Assembly (NCBI RefSeq): GCF_036370855.1
Contig: NC_088099.1
Span: 20,861,501 to 20,925,500 of the forward strand
Length of the DNA stretch: 64,000 nt
Reading direction: 5' to 3'
From: Dromaius novaehollandiae
Taxonomy: Eukaryota > Chordata > Aves > Casuariiformes > Dromaiidae
Position numbers and translations under genes: made by a program. The number at the start of each line of letters is the position of its first letter. Positions within the stretch are counted from its first letter, which is position 1. The notes beneath the pieces are model-generated. The model searched no databases and was not told the DNA's origin. It saw only the letters and a program-made list of their open reading frames with translations. Of this stretch, positions 11,561 to 28,000 are shown piece by piece.

Positions 11561-12659
11561 TTAAATGAATGCGCTGTCGGATAATGAGAAGATTCTTCTG
11601 CTGTATTCCTAACTGAATTCAGTTCTTTCCAAATAATAAGTATTTACATATATTTCTAATGAAAACCGTTCGCTATATAGCTGCCAAAAGGGGGAAAAAA
11701 AACAAACCGCTACTGTGAGCCCGGGAAGGTCGGTGCAGCGCAGCAGACCACCGAGACGCTGCCTCTGATCCCCTTCCCAAACGCGCTCAGCAACGCGCCC
11801 GCAGCGCAGCGCCGGCCGCCCAGGGCCAGCGACAAGCCCGACGTTTCACACGGCAGCACAAACCTCCCCGGCCGCCTCTGCGGCTCGGCCAGGGGGATGC
11901 CGAAGGCGTTTGTTGCTTTTCTGACGACCTGGAAGAAGCCGAACGGGCTGTAAGAGCTTAACAAACCTCGAAGGGACTCATCCAGCTCCTGTTTCATTTC
12001 CTATTCTTCACGGACACTTCGCAAGGGCCAGCAGCAGTTCCGTTTTAAGGCTGAGAGCTGACACTATCAGCTACTTCCAGAATAAATAAGCGTAGTTTGA
12101 TTAGTGTGTACAATCCTGTTTTAGGTCCAGTGTTGGTCTTTGGGTGAATTAATTCGCACAGTACATTATAAATAACTCATAGAGCCGAGGGAGTCCTGCC
12201 AAGATCCACATGCAGGCGCACGGAGAGGTATCTGTACATTACATCGTGTTTCGCTCCGCTGATGCTTTAGCAAGCGCCGCGGAGGCGGGGGGGGCGCGGC
12301 GCGGCGTCCGCCAGCCCCGCAGCCCCGCGCTCCCGTCCCCGCCGTCCCCGCCGTCCCCGCCGCGGCGCAGCCCGGGCTGAGCCTGGGCACAGGCGGCAAA
12401 ACGCGGGGCCGCCCGGGGCGTGGGAAGACCCCCTTTACTCATCTCCACGAACTACGCGAAGTCAAATAGAGAAGAGCAAACGTCTTCTAGGTAGGCATCC
12501 AAAAGAAATCTTGGCGATTTGTAGGCTTTTTTTTGGTGTTGTTTTAATACTATAGTGCTCTGCTCACTAAAATCTTTTATAGACCCCGAAAGACTTTCAA
12601 TGAGAACAAGATGTTTGTCCTTTAATACCACATTATCAACAAAGCTCATGTGCTATTTT
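11561..12659. other. Intergenic gap downstream of BMI1
   Basis: A mostly AT-leaning spacer between the orphan CpG islands and the predicted BMI1 3' end, with GC-rich patches at about 11710-11990 and 12240-12440. The second patch contains three tandem copies of CGTCCCCGC (12334-12360). No exon was recognised on either strand. The 12452-12659 part lies just past the BMI1 poly(A) signals and probably holds the downstream U/GU-rich cleavage element. Confidence 0.5.
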
Positions 12660-12676
12660 TTCAATGAATTATCCCT

Positions 12677-12690
12677 TTTATTTGTTTATT
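12677..12690 (-). terminator. BMI1: Tandem distal poly(A) signals of BMI1
   Basis: Two AATAAA hexamers two bases apart on the minus strand. A GT-rich stretch lies further downstream in the transcript direction, as expected for a cleavage site. They are the most distal strong signals before the intergenic gap. Confidence 0.65.
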
Positions 12691-12942
12691 TCTTTGATCA
12701 ACTATAAATGAAAGTTATTCGTGTATATAAAACTGAAGTTTTTACTGTTGAAATTGAACTGTACATGTTTACTACAGGAAAAAAATATCAACTCTTGTTT
12801 AACAAGACATTATACATCAATAAGCAATAACCTTGTGGAGGATTTGCAATCACCTGGTCTATAAAAACAAGCAGGACAAATAACAGCAATTTATATGCAA
12901 AAGTAATGATTTAATGACTATAAGCAAGACAAAGCAATAGAA

Positions 12943-12950
12943 TTGTGCTT
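12943..12950 (-). promoter_or_regulatory. miR-218 8mer seed match (BMI1 3'UTR)
   Basis: The transcript strand reads AAGCACAA, complementary to miR-218 positions 2-8 with an A opposite position 1. Two further 7mers (AAGCACA) lie at 13391-13397 and 13597-13603. miR-218 repression of BMI1 is established in mammals; function here is inferred. Confidence 0.55.
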
Positions 12951-13596
12951 CTTTTGCAGACTGGAGACAATGAAATGTTTAACTACAGTTTTCCCGTACA
13001 AACATGAAACAATATCCATATAGAATAAACACCCTCACAAATGTATAACTGATGGGTGATGAACACACACGAAGTTCGACCAAAGCAAAGCACAAACTGA
13101 AAAGTGTTCTGGGCTGTTCATATTTTATGTTGGAAAAGTTCCTTCTACTTAAAAAAAACCAACAACCCTTAGAAGCCTCTAATAAAATGCTCCTATGTGC
13201 AGGCCATTAAAGAGGAGGCATTCTCCACAATTTATTGGAAATATTAAAGTACCTGTTAAATTTTAATGAAGTTAGTACTGTACCATATACATATATATTA
13301 AAACAAATTTAGATAAAATGCCTTCATCCAGCAAATTGCTGGCTCCTTAAAATTTATACCAAATAGTTTATGGCTTCTATAATGATCCCATGTGCTTTTA
13401 AAAACACAATCCCACCACACAAAATCATAAAAATGTAATCAAACAGGTCAATTACTTCCATGTCCCTTAATTTCTTTTCTTCACTGCATCACTTCAACAA
13501 CATTTGGTAAAGTAAAAATATATCACTTGAGAAAAGACAAAGCCAGTAAAAACCTGTTAAGATTGCCAATTGCCTCCAGGTTATCAGAGACTTGAA

Positions 13597-13614
13597 TGTG
13601 CTTTCCCAATACTG
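13597..13614 (-). promoter_or_regulatory. Adjacent miR-200bc/429 and miR-218 seed matches
   Basis: CAGTATT (13608-13614) matches the miR-200b/c/429 seed. AAGCACA (13597-13603) matches miR-218. They are only four bases apart on the transcript, so the two sites would compete or overlap sterically rather than cooperate. BMI1 is a well-known miR-200 target. Confidence 0.5.
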
Positions 13615-13760
13615 TAGCTGTCACACACAAAGTGTTTCTTGCAGTACGAGCAAAGCTCAAACAAGCGGCATCTGCAAGGGTCGAACCAGAAATTTAACAA
13701 CCATCTCATGAGTGCATGAAACACAATATTTTCTTTATAGTATTTATAAATATATCATAC

Positions 13761-13767
13761 AATACTG
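13761..13767 (-). promoter_or_regulatory. Second miR-200bc/429 seed match
   Basis: The transcript strand reads CAGTATT, a 7mer-m8 match. Together with the site at 13608-13614 it gives two miR-200b/c/429 sites in the BMI1 3'UTR. Confidence 0.5.
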
Positions 13768-13998
13768 TTTCCTGTTATGTCATATACCAATATGGCATTG
13801 TACAATAAGCATAATGCCATCTGATTCTTACAAAAGCGAATCATTTAAACAAGTCAGTAAATAAAACGGTAATACCCGCTTTTAGGCATACAGATTGTAA
13901 AACTGAAGTTTACTTTTCTTTTGATCGGTTCTGCGCAGCAACAGAGAATTAAAGATGCAACATAAGAATCAAAATGGCTAATACGCAAAAATTGTTAT

Positions 13999-14006
13999 TC
14001 ACAGTG
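13999..14006 (-). promoter_or_regulatory. miR-128 8mer seed match (BMI1 3'UTR)
   Basis: The transcript strand reads CACTGTGA, a full 8mer for miR-128-3p, about 480 nt after the stop codon. miR-128 silencing of BMI1 is established in mammalian brain and glioma. Confidence 0.55.
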
Positions 14007-14484
14007 ACATGGCTACATATATGCATTATTCTATGCATATTCTTTCCATTTTGTTGAATTTCAAGATGAAAAAGCACTTGCTTTCTACAGGTTCACAAAA
14101 CAGCATAATAACAATAACAATTGAAGAGAACGCAATGGAGGAGTTAGTCTGGATTAACAAACTACTTCCCAGGATTTATATCAACTTCTGGAGAGTCCCA
14201 GGTCCAGATGATGGGGACGGAAACAACTCCACATCATTCCAAACACGTGAAGGTGTAACTTTTGTTTGCTTCCCAGTCCTTTGAAAACAATTTACATATC
14301 AATCTTGCGTTTTAATTAACGTCCATATTGAATGTCACCTAGTCCGCCTTTTATAGCCAAGTTCAGTGTCACTACAAAAGAAAGCAATTTGGACGATAGT
14401 CACATGTATTAGCATCTATAAAGCTGTAATGGCATGGAGAGATCTATATAAATGTGGGGTGGGGGTGGTAGTCTCATTGGCGAG

Positions 14485-19431
<4,947 letters not shown>

Positions 19432-21579
19432 TTAAACGGTACATTAGTGACAACATGCAAAGGACCATGTGACCAGATCATTCCTGAAGCTAAATCAACA
19501 CGTTGTCAACACAATGCAGCGACAAGGGTGAAAAACAAATGTCATTTTCACAGTCTGCAACCCATAAACCCCCATCGGGGGCAGTGGCACTAACGTTATA
19601 GGCACACATACGACTTAAAAGAAGAGGGAATAAGGAGGGAAACTCCACGGGGGGGAAACCCTATCAGCTACGCCAACTGCCCAGTAAACTATTTTCTGTC
19701 AAACAGATCCTGAAAAAATTAATATAACCGTGTTACCCAGATGCCAGCTATGCACTTCGCCGCGGCAGGGCTCCCGGGACGGCGGCACGGCGACCTGCCG
19801 CTCCCACCGCTCCGGGCAGAGCTCCCGCGCCGCCTCTCGCCGCAGCGCGGAGCCGGGGCAGCCCCGGGGCACACGACGCCCGCGGTGCTCCCCGGCCACC
19901 CGCGAGCTTCGATGCTACACAGCGACATGCGGCCATACACCGAGGTTCCCAAAAGCTCTGAATTTCGGCCAAGCTGCCCAGGACAGGGGTACGATATTTC
20001 TCAAGCAGTGCACACAGCGCCAACGAGCGACCTTAGCAAGGAAACTTCGCTCGCTGCTGCGGGAGCAGCTTTGCAGGAGCAGCAGATAAACCCCCCCCAA
20101 TACCAAATGATAGCAAACAAACAGGGCAGCGAAGTGCAGAGGCACCAAGCGAGAGCGGATCCCCAAAGCTGCTCCCAGTCCCGTGCGGGAGAGCAAGACC
20201 CACACTTCATTGTCCTGCGATTTAACTGTCGCTTCCAGGGTCCCTGACCCTCCACTTTCTACTTTTAAACTGATACCGACGGTTTGCTTTTCCCAGCGAA
20301 GGCTTCTGTGCCTCAGCCTGTGAAGAGCACAGCACCGGGAAGCCAGCGGCTCCGAGGTCTCTTTTCGGTGCTCAGATACGGACAGGCTGCTCTGATGGTT
20401 CTGTGCTGTATTTGCTAAAATCAATACCTTATCGTTCATAAATATCTGAACTAAAAAACCCAGCAGTGACCGAGGTCACGCAAGTCGGCTGATTTAGAGT
20501 TCTCTCCCAGCCCTGACATCCTGGGACAAACCTTCTAGGACATTAACACGTTTTATTTCACGCAAGCGTAGCCTCTTCCTAGAAGGGGGAGGACTAAATT
20601 CAACCGTGAAACTTGTTTTGTCGAAGCAACCCCTAAACGCGGGTTATTTATTGCCCAAAGTTAGCACATTTTCAGCGTGCTATGAGTTATCTTTGGAATC
20701 GGTGATTTTACCCAGCAAGCTGCACCCCGCGCCCAGCTGCCGCCGCGGAGCCGCTGTGGGACCCTCACACGCGTGTCCCTGCGCGCCCCGCTCCCCGCCG
20801 CGCCCGCGCCCGCCGCGACCTCCTGCGCCGGCGGGAGGAAAATCCCCGCTCGGGGGGACAGCACCAGGCGGAGCGGCGCTTCACACGGGCTACACTAACA
20901 GCCTCTTCACCAGGATCGTATATGTTTACACGCTGACACGCAGAACAGCCAAACGCGAAATAGGGGAAGATAATACTGGCTGGAAATAAACAGCGCCAGC
21001 CAGCTGATTATTGAGAGGCCTTAAACGGGTTATGTCAAAATGAAGAAAAACAGAGGTATGTTCCCCTGCTAAGAATCAGCTACATTAGTAAAAATCTATA
21101 AACACAATAAGCTACCAAACCTGGTCTGGCGGGTCTCTAAGAGGAAATACACAAAAAATACAGAAACATCATTCGGACAGGTTTGTGTACTCTGCACCTA
21201 TATCCACTCGGAAAACTCTCCCTTCAAGAATAAAGAAGCTGTCGTGCTACATCTTCACCTATCACCAACAAGAACTACTTTCCTATGAAGTCTGTTATTA
21301 CTCTTTCACTTAAGAATGCCCACATATGTTTTAAGGAGGGATAGTGTTTCTTTCAAGGGACGCATGTGTAGCTCAAATCTCTTTACCCAGCGCACTGCAG
21401 CACGGAAACACCTGAATAATGGCAACAGAATGTAAAAAGACCCCAAGCCTTTAAACAATCTCCCTAAAACTCACTATCCGAACCACACAATCCGTCTACT
21501 CCAAAATATATTAAAATGTTAATTTTGTAGCTATCTGCCTGATCAGGTAGGTCAACACTTCGCATCTCTGGCAAACTGC

Positions 21580-21601
21580 AAAAAAAAAAAAAAAAAAAAA
21601 A
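21580..21601 (+). repeat. A22 homopolymer
   Basis: A run of 22 A in BMI1 intron 1. The preceding sequence does not look like a SINE or a processed gene, and no flanking target-site duplication was seen. Confidence 0.85.
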
Positions 21602-23062
21602 GTCTGTGTGAGTAGTTTACAGGACGTGCTGTAGCCAGGCACTGCGAGCAGCTGCCGTGGAGAGCATTTCCAGGATCCCCCTGGTCTTTGGGACAGTCCC
21701 ACAAAATAAGTTACTTTGACCACTACAGACTGTGCAAAAATCAATTTGATGCTCATCTGACAACTGGGCACACACGCCTAGGTTTTCTCGAGCTTTTTTG
21801 GAGGGTGGAGGAGTGAATGAAAGTTTCTGGATCCTGAAAAGTGACTATCTCACTTTTACAGAAATGTGATTTTTCTGCTCCTTTTTGCCTTTTTATTCGC
21901 AAGTATTTCCAGTAAACACACAGAAACGACGCGGGCTATATACCACCAAGGCCATACAATTGCACAAACACACACAATCAACTTTCCAGGGCTACCCCTA
22001 AACAGCATGACGAGCCAACTCGTGACACGTTTAAGACTCGACAAAGGATTTCACGTTAATTTACCCTCGCCGGGCTCAGGAGAAAAACCACCAGTCAGAG
22101 AAAATAAATTCAAAAAACCCCACTGCGTGCTACAGGCACATCACCTTTGCTTCAAAGGCTCTAGCAAACTGCACACCCCAATTCCCGAGGATCACAGGCA
22201 AATTGATCTCTCTGCAAAAAAGTTATTTCTCAGTTTTGGTCACCCCCGTCCTCTCCCAGCAGGTATAAACCTACAAACTTTAGCATTTTAAGCACAAACG
22301 TAAGAGGAGACATTGGAAACAACTGGGAACCGCCATCTTACAAACCATCAAATTTCACACAAGTACTTGTCCAACTTAAGTTAATAACATTTTCTGTTGG
22401 CTGCCCCGGAGCCTAACAACCCCTCCAGGGGGATCGCTACCCCCCACTGGCCCTATCTCTATAAAATGGGTGCGCTATCTGGCATTTTAGCCTCCCCCAG
22501 ACACATTTATTTCGGAGAGGACTGAAATCACTTGACCCAGGCAGCTCCAGATTTCATGAACGTCCCTGTTTAATCAAAATCTGCCTTTAAACAAAGGGCG
22601 CTCAGGCCGGGATGGCAGCAGGGGCTGGAAATACAAATATTCTCCTCGGGGACCATGTGCACAGAAACGTTTTCGGGGGCACCTGGGGAAAGAAAGGAAC
22701 TAAAATTTGCAAATGTGGGTGCGTAGCGAAAGCGAGTGCACAGGCTGCTGCTGCTGCTGCTGCGTGTCTCTATGTGTGTGTGTGTGGTTGGAGCAGCCTG
22801 TCAGCGCTTTTCCCATACGGAGAGCTCGGGGGACACCTAGGCTCCCCTTTGCAGCCCCCAAACCAGCCGAAAACCGCCGCCGAGCCCCCTCGGCCCCCCG
22901 CCCTGGGTAAGGAGACACCTCGCTTTATACATACCCGGAAAAAGGAGCCGGTGGGTGATGATCGGAGCGGCCAAAAAAGACAATGAAAGTTAAAAGTCGT
23001 TCAGCAGAAAATGAATGTGAGCCAAGCGGCCATCTTGAAATGAACTGCAGACGCTGTCAATT

Positions 23063-23078
23063 GCAATAAGCTTATTGC
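23063..23078. repeat. 16-bp palindrome in BMI1 5'UTR
   Basis: GCAATAAGCTTATTGC is self-complementary and adjoins a CAG run (six GCA-type repeats on the minus strand). In the mRNA it would form a short perfect hairpin or a dimer interface. Function is unknown. Confidence 0.8.
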
Positions 23079-23304
23079 TGCTGCTGCTGCTGCACTCCGC
23101 TCATTTTAGTTACAAAACACCCGGGTTTTCTCCTCTCTTCCACCGACCCTTCTCACTCCCTCTCGCTCCCTCTGAGTTTGCGTTTTGGGTGGCTCAGGAG
23201 CTGGGAGCGGAAAGTCTCTCTAATCCGGATGGGTCCTCTCTCCACCAGCCCATTGTCTCTCCCTCTTCCCCTGCTCTGCCTCTCGGTCTCTTTTTTTATT
23301 ATTA

Positions 23305-23313
23305 TTATTTCAT
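23305..23313 (-). CDS. Minimal uORF (Met-Lys-stop) in BMI1 5'UTR
   Basis: The leader contains CTATGAAATAA, a start codon followed by one Lys codon and a stop. I recall the same ATGAAATAA string in the human leader. Minimal uORFs can slow initiation downstream, so it may limit BMI1 translation. The motif is seen; any regulatory effect is inferred. Confidence 0.45.
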   Translation of the reverse strand: MK

Positions 23314-23399
23314 AGTTGTTGGTGGGGGAAACGGGGGAGGGCGGGCGGAGGAGGGAAAAATGCAACGCTGAAGGCACACAGTGGAAACTGACACCGTCC

Positions 23400-24660
23400 C
23401 CAAAATGGCTCGGAGTTCGCCCGCCCCGCCAGCGTCACGTGGGGCGCCTCATTCCTTAAGGGCGGCCTGGGAATTAGCGGCGGTGCGGCCCGAGCCCGCA
23501 GCCCCGCCGTGACCCAGCCCCGCACCCCGCCCGCGCCGCCGCCTCCCTCCCCGCCCGCGCCGCCGCCCCTCCTCCCCTCCCCCCCGCGCCGCCGCGCGCG
23601 CGCCCTTCGCCGCGCGCCCCCGCCCCCCCGCGCGCGCCCCGCACGCGGCCGTTGCCTCCTTTTCTCCGCCGCGCACCCGCCGCCCGTCCCGCCCCCCCCG
23701 GCTCGCCACGCTCCCCGCCGCCTCCCCGGCCCTGCCCGCCCGCTCCCGCGCGCGGCCCCGGCGCCCCCCAACCCCCCCCCGCCTCGGACGCGCCGATTTC
23801 CCTTCCCCTCGCTCCGCGCAACATCCCGATTCCGCCTTTTTTCTCCCCCCCCCCCACGCTGCCCGTCCCCGTTCTTTCTTTCATTCCCTCCGCTCCCGAC
23901 TTTCCGCCGCCGCCCCCTCCCCACGCGCGGCCCCTCGCCCCGCTCCGCGCGCGCGCCCGCCCCGCGCGCCGCCTCGCCGCGCCCCTCGTCCGCGCCGCTC
24001 CACCTTCACGGCGGCCCCGCGCCCGCGCCTCCCTCCGCGCACTTGTTGCTCGCGCCCCACGCGCGGCCTCGACGCCCGCGGCCTCCCGCAGCTCCCCCCC
24101 CCGCGGGCGGGCGGGCCGCGCCTCCCGCCGGGCGCCGCCTCACGCCCTCGCCGCCTCGTGCCCGCCGCCCGCCTCGCGCACGTGGCCGCGGGACGCGCCT
24201 CGCCGCGCCGCGCGCGGGGACCGTTGGCGCCGGGTCGCCGCGCCCCCCTCAGGGCCCGCGCGCCGCTTTCCCGCCCAGCGCCGCCGGCTCCCGCCTGCAG
24301 CGGGGAGCCCTCGCGGGGACGCCGCGCCGCCGCCTCCCCGCCGGCAGGTGCGGGCGGCTGCGCGGGGAGCGGCCGGGGCCGCGGCGCGGGCGCGCAGCGA
24401 GACCGCCAGGGTGCAGCCGCCGCCGGGCAGGAGCCGCCGCTCGGCTCCGCTCGGCGGCGCCGCCGCCGCGGGCGGGCGCGGGGCCGCGGCCCGGCTCCGC
24501 AGGAGCGCGTGGAAGTGCTTCCCCGGCGCGGGGGAGCAGCCCTGCGCCCGGCGGCGGGGCGAGGGCCGAGCGCGGGGTAACAAAGCGCGAGGGGCCGCTC
24601 CGCCAGCGCGCCGCGGCAGGAACGCCGGAGGAGGGGACTCTCCCGCCGAAGCAGCTCACG
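23400..24660. promoter_or_regulatory. BMI1: BMI1 promoter CpG island
   Basis: A C-rich (plus) / G-rich (minus), CpG-dense block immediately upstream of BMI1 exon 1 and immediately downstream of the COMMD3 poly(A) site. It contains a CACGTG E-box near the TSS, and a block of mostly C/G from about 23510 to 24560 that would be G-quadruplex-prone. The long open frames here are compositional. Confidence 0.8.
23436..23441. promoter_or_regulatory. E-box CACGTG near the BMI1 TSS
   Basis: A canonical MYC/MAX/USF E-box in GTCACGTGGG context, within about 50 bp of the inferred TSS. MYC and MYCN activation of BMI1 through a promoter E-box is established in mammals. Confidence 0.65.
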
Positions 24661-24719
24661 CTGCATTTAGCGGCGTAGGTCAGGTACAGCCACTTCAGTC
24701 ATTAAAAGAAAAAAAACCG

Positions 24720-25048
24720 CAGAACAAGAGCGAATCAACTTTATTAGATCTCGGAGAAAAACAGTCAGTGATAAATACCTGAAGTACACAAAATAAAATA
24801 CAAGGAATGCTTTGAAGACACTACAGCTAACTGAATTTCTACCAGGAGTTAATTTTCACGGACGCATGACATGAACAAGGAATAGCATCTGCCTTCATGA
24901 AAACAGTGATTTTAGTTAATTCATATCCAAAAACTCGTAAAAAGGTTTCCATCACGAGATGTAAATGGAGATGAAAGGCAGTTGTTACTTAGAAGCCACT
25001 CTTAGGAATCAGAGTACTTCAGCGCCGCAGGCTGACGCCTTCCCCCCA
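24720..25048 (-). other. COMMD3: COMMD3 3' untranslated region
   Basis: About 330 nt from the stop codon to a predicted cleavage site just after AATAAA (24740-24745, minus strand). A T-rich downstream element (about 24702-24717 on the plus strand as an A run) supports it. The BMI1 TSS lies only about 1.3 kb further downstream, consistent with tandem read-through. Confidence 0.7.
24740..24745 (-). terminator. COMMD3: COMMD3 poly(A) signal AATAAA
   Basis: The only canonical hexamer on the minus strand between the COMMD3 stop and the CpG island. It is followed by a T-rich element within 30 nt. Confidence 0.7.
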
Positions 25049-28000
25049 TCACATCTGAGTCGCTCTTTCGAGACTTTTTGCAGCATCTTTTAGTTTTCCA
25101 ACTAAATCCTAAGAGATTAAATATTGTATCAGGATAAAAATATTTTGTACAAAGTCAGCTGACAGTAGAAAGTGACATTCTTTTACGCAGCAGGGCAAGG
25201 GATAGCAGCACTATACCACAAAGAAATGTTGCAACTGATAAACAATGCTAGAAAGACAATTAAAATAACTTCACATTTTACAACATAGTAAAAAGGTAGG
25301 CATTGAAGGAAAACACCTTTTAATATGTATAACTGACTGAAACATCACTATTTTTAACATGAAGATTTTATCAGCACCATTACGATGGTTCATGCTAACA
25401 TGTGGTCAAGCATTTGAGTCCTACATACTTTTCTAAAAATACTGAAATTATTTTGAGTGCAATTTTATACGAGGACCGTTCTCCAGTCAAAGTATGTCAG
25501 ATTCCGCTAAGTGAGTGAACCAAATCAAAACACTTATTTGTAAGTAAAAGAGGAATTTGGAGAAACACGTTAAAAAAGTAGCAGTGTAAACCTGAAATTG
25601 TAATATCTCCTTGTCTCTACCCCCAACCCCTCTTCCCAGTCTTCCACAGTTTGGTCACTTTCAAGCATTACAATACCTCTATTGTTCAGTTACACATTTA
25701 AATCGCTAAGAGAAGATCAACATTTGTTTCAGTACATTTCTTACATGTCATTAACACCACTGAAGAGCCTTCAGTTCACTCACTATTTTTAATCACCATA
25801 TATATTTAAATCATTGATCCATTTTGCTTAATAATTTCCCTGCACCACGGGAAATGAGAGTTTCATAAAACTGATGGATTTCCTTCCAAATAAATACTAC
25901 AGCTATGAAAACAGATAACATTTATACAGGTAGAAAGAGCTATTTCCATGCAAATAAAATCAGTTACTACACAACTTTATTTGAGAAGGCAAGATGACTA
26001 CATTCAGACAATGTTTTGCAGAAGGTTCTTTCCCACCCTCCCAATCCTGGATATTTTTCTCAGAACAGTTTATAAACTTTCATTTTGATTGACAGTAAAA
26101 ATACATATATATATATTCACAACCAGAGCCAAACAATGATGATGGAAAGAAGTACCTGTAATTGCTCCATCGTGCAACTAAAGCTAACATCTGGGTGTGA
26201 TCCTGAATCACTGTTCTGAAGAGAAAAAAAACAATACCTGTTTTATTAAAAAATGACAAGAGATTGCATTTTTTCCTTTAAGGGTATTGGGAAAGGTGGA
26301 CAGACAGTACCTCTACATTTAAGGTCACCAAATAGGATGGTTGGTAAGTTTTATGAAGTTGATTAGTCTAAATTAAAAACAAAGAATACACAAAAAGTCA
26401 GGTTTCAGAACCAAAATAGACTCAGGAAACACTCTGATGTGTTAAGATTACCTTGATCTGATATTCCAAGCGCCAAGACACATCAGTTATATGGAGTGGA
26501 GATCTGCCTATGCTGAAAAACACAATAGTTATATGCACCCTACACTAAAAGAAAAAGTCAATTTCCTAAAGCTGTCCATCAATAAAGTCAAGAACCTTTT
26601 TCTGATGTTTGTAACATTTAATAAAAAGTTCAAAAAGTTACTTAAGAGCAGAATACTGAAAGGGGAAAAGAAAGTTTCAACAGTTGTTTTCTAAACTCTG
26701 TTAAAAATTTAAAGAAAAAAATCTGTGAGCAATGTTTCTTAATTTCATCACTTTAAAGTACCTACGTATGTTTTTCAGGACACTTTTAAAGTAGCTGTAA
26801 CAGAAACTTTCTGTGCTGACAGACTGACCTACCTTCCCAATATGATTTCCAATGCATCCTCATTTTTCTGGGGGGGAAAAAAAAAGCAACACATCTGCTA
26901 GATTCAAATAAGTTGTTACCAGAGGGGAAAAAAAAACAAGTATGGTAAAATTAGTTTAAAAACCTGATATTCGGTGCAAAATTCTTCTATTCTTTCTCTA
27001 TCCAATTTACAGTCTTCTAGACATGTGCTACAAAGAAAAACATTTTATGAGTTTTTTGTTAACATGAAGCCAGCAGTAGAGTTTACAGTAAGTAACAGTC
27101 ACTAGAGAAATGAGGTAGCTTCAAAGCATCAGTACCTTATAGCAGATTTGTCGGCTTTGTGTTTTCCTGCTTCCAGTATACACGTTGCAGCTGCCGCATG
27201 GCAATGCTTTAATACCGCAGGGTCAATATCTTTCAGGTCGGGATCATCTAAAATAGATAAATTACTGATGACACACTTTTTTTACGGAGTCCCGTACCCG
27301 TTACCAAGGGCTTCTTCTTGCCCTTTGAACGGTATCTTTTCCGCAGACTTCAGAGCGACACACATGCGGTGTTTAGAGCAAAAGCACCGAGCCCGCACGT
27401 AACGTGTCAGGGAAAAAAACGAGAAAGGACAGGAAAGGGTTACGCGTATCGCGAAAACCGCGCCGGAACGGCTTGATCCAGCGCTACGCGCCTAAGTGCA
27501 TCCACATCTCCTGCACGTTAAAAATAACAATTAAAAAAGGGCGCCGCGAGGAAACCCCCGCGGCACGGTGCGCGCTGCCCGACGCGGACCAGGCGCCCGC
27601 GCAGGCGGCTCGAGCTGCCCCGCCGCCGCCGCGCAACGGCCGCGCGGGCGGAGGCGGGTCGGTCTCGCGGCGGCGGCGCCCGCGCAGCGCCGGGGAGCGT
27701 ACGCCCCGCGCGGCAGCCGGCGGCCGCGCTGGTCCGGTCGCTGTAAACCGCACCTGGTTAAGCGCGCGCGCCCGCGCTGACACGCGCTCAGCGGCGCCGT
27801 CTCGCCGCGGGTCTGCGCGGAGCCGCCGCCCGCATCGGCACACGCGCGCGGGCGGGTGCGTGTGCACACACACATATATATATAAATACACACACACACA
27901 CGTATGTATGCGTAGGGTACGCGCCCGCCGGCAGCGCGCCGCCGAGGAGGGAGGACGCCCGGCTCCGCCACGCAGCGGCGGCTCCGCGGCTCGGCTCGGC

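Larger units (their letters stand above)
12660..14484 (-). other. BMI1: BMI1 3' untranslated region
   Basis: This AT-rich DNA follows the BMI1 stop codon. The distal end is set by two tandem AATAAA signals (12685-12690 and 12677-12682, minus strand), giving a 3'UTR of about 1.8 kb, close to the mammalian length as I remember it. A proximal AATAAA at 13231-13236 may give a shorter isoform of about 1.25 kb. The UTR carries seed matches for miR-128, miR-200bc/429 and miR-218, all known BMI1 regulators in mammals, which supports its being real UTR up to at least 12943. Confidence 0.75.
22935..23400 (-). other. BMI1: BMI1 noncoding exon 1 (5'UTR); TSS approximate
   Basis: The minus strand contains strings that I recognise from the mammalian BMI1 5'UTR, such as AAGATGGCCGCTTGGCTC and CTGAACGACTTTTAACTTTC, ending near CTTTTTCCGG followed by a GTATGT donor. 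That fixes the 3' edge at 22935. The 5' edge, about 23380-23440, is inferred from the fading similarity and the CpG-island promoter. The exon contains a CAG run, a 16-bp palindrome (23063-23078) and a minimal uORF (23305-23313). Confidence 0.8.

Noticed and set aside
21580-21601. A22 run as the tail of a processed retrocopy
   Set aside because: The preceding bases do not resemble a gene or SINE, and no target-site duplication flanks it.
22744-22763. CTG run as a coding polyglutamine or polyleucine repeat
   Set aside because: It lies in BMI1 intron 1 just past the exon 1 donor and is not in any supported exon.
23509-24782. Overlapping open frames of 260-389 codons upstream of BMI1
   Set aside because: Proline/arginine-rich by base composition, located in the BMI1 promoter island, without homology or splice support.
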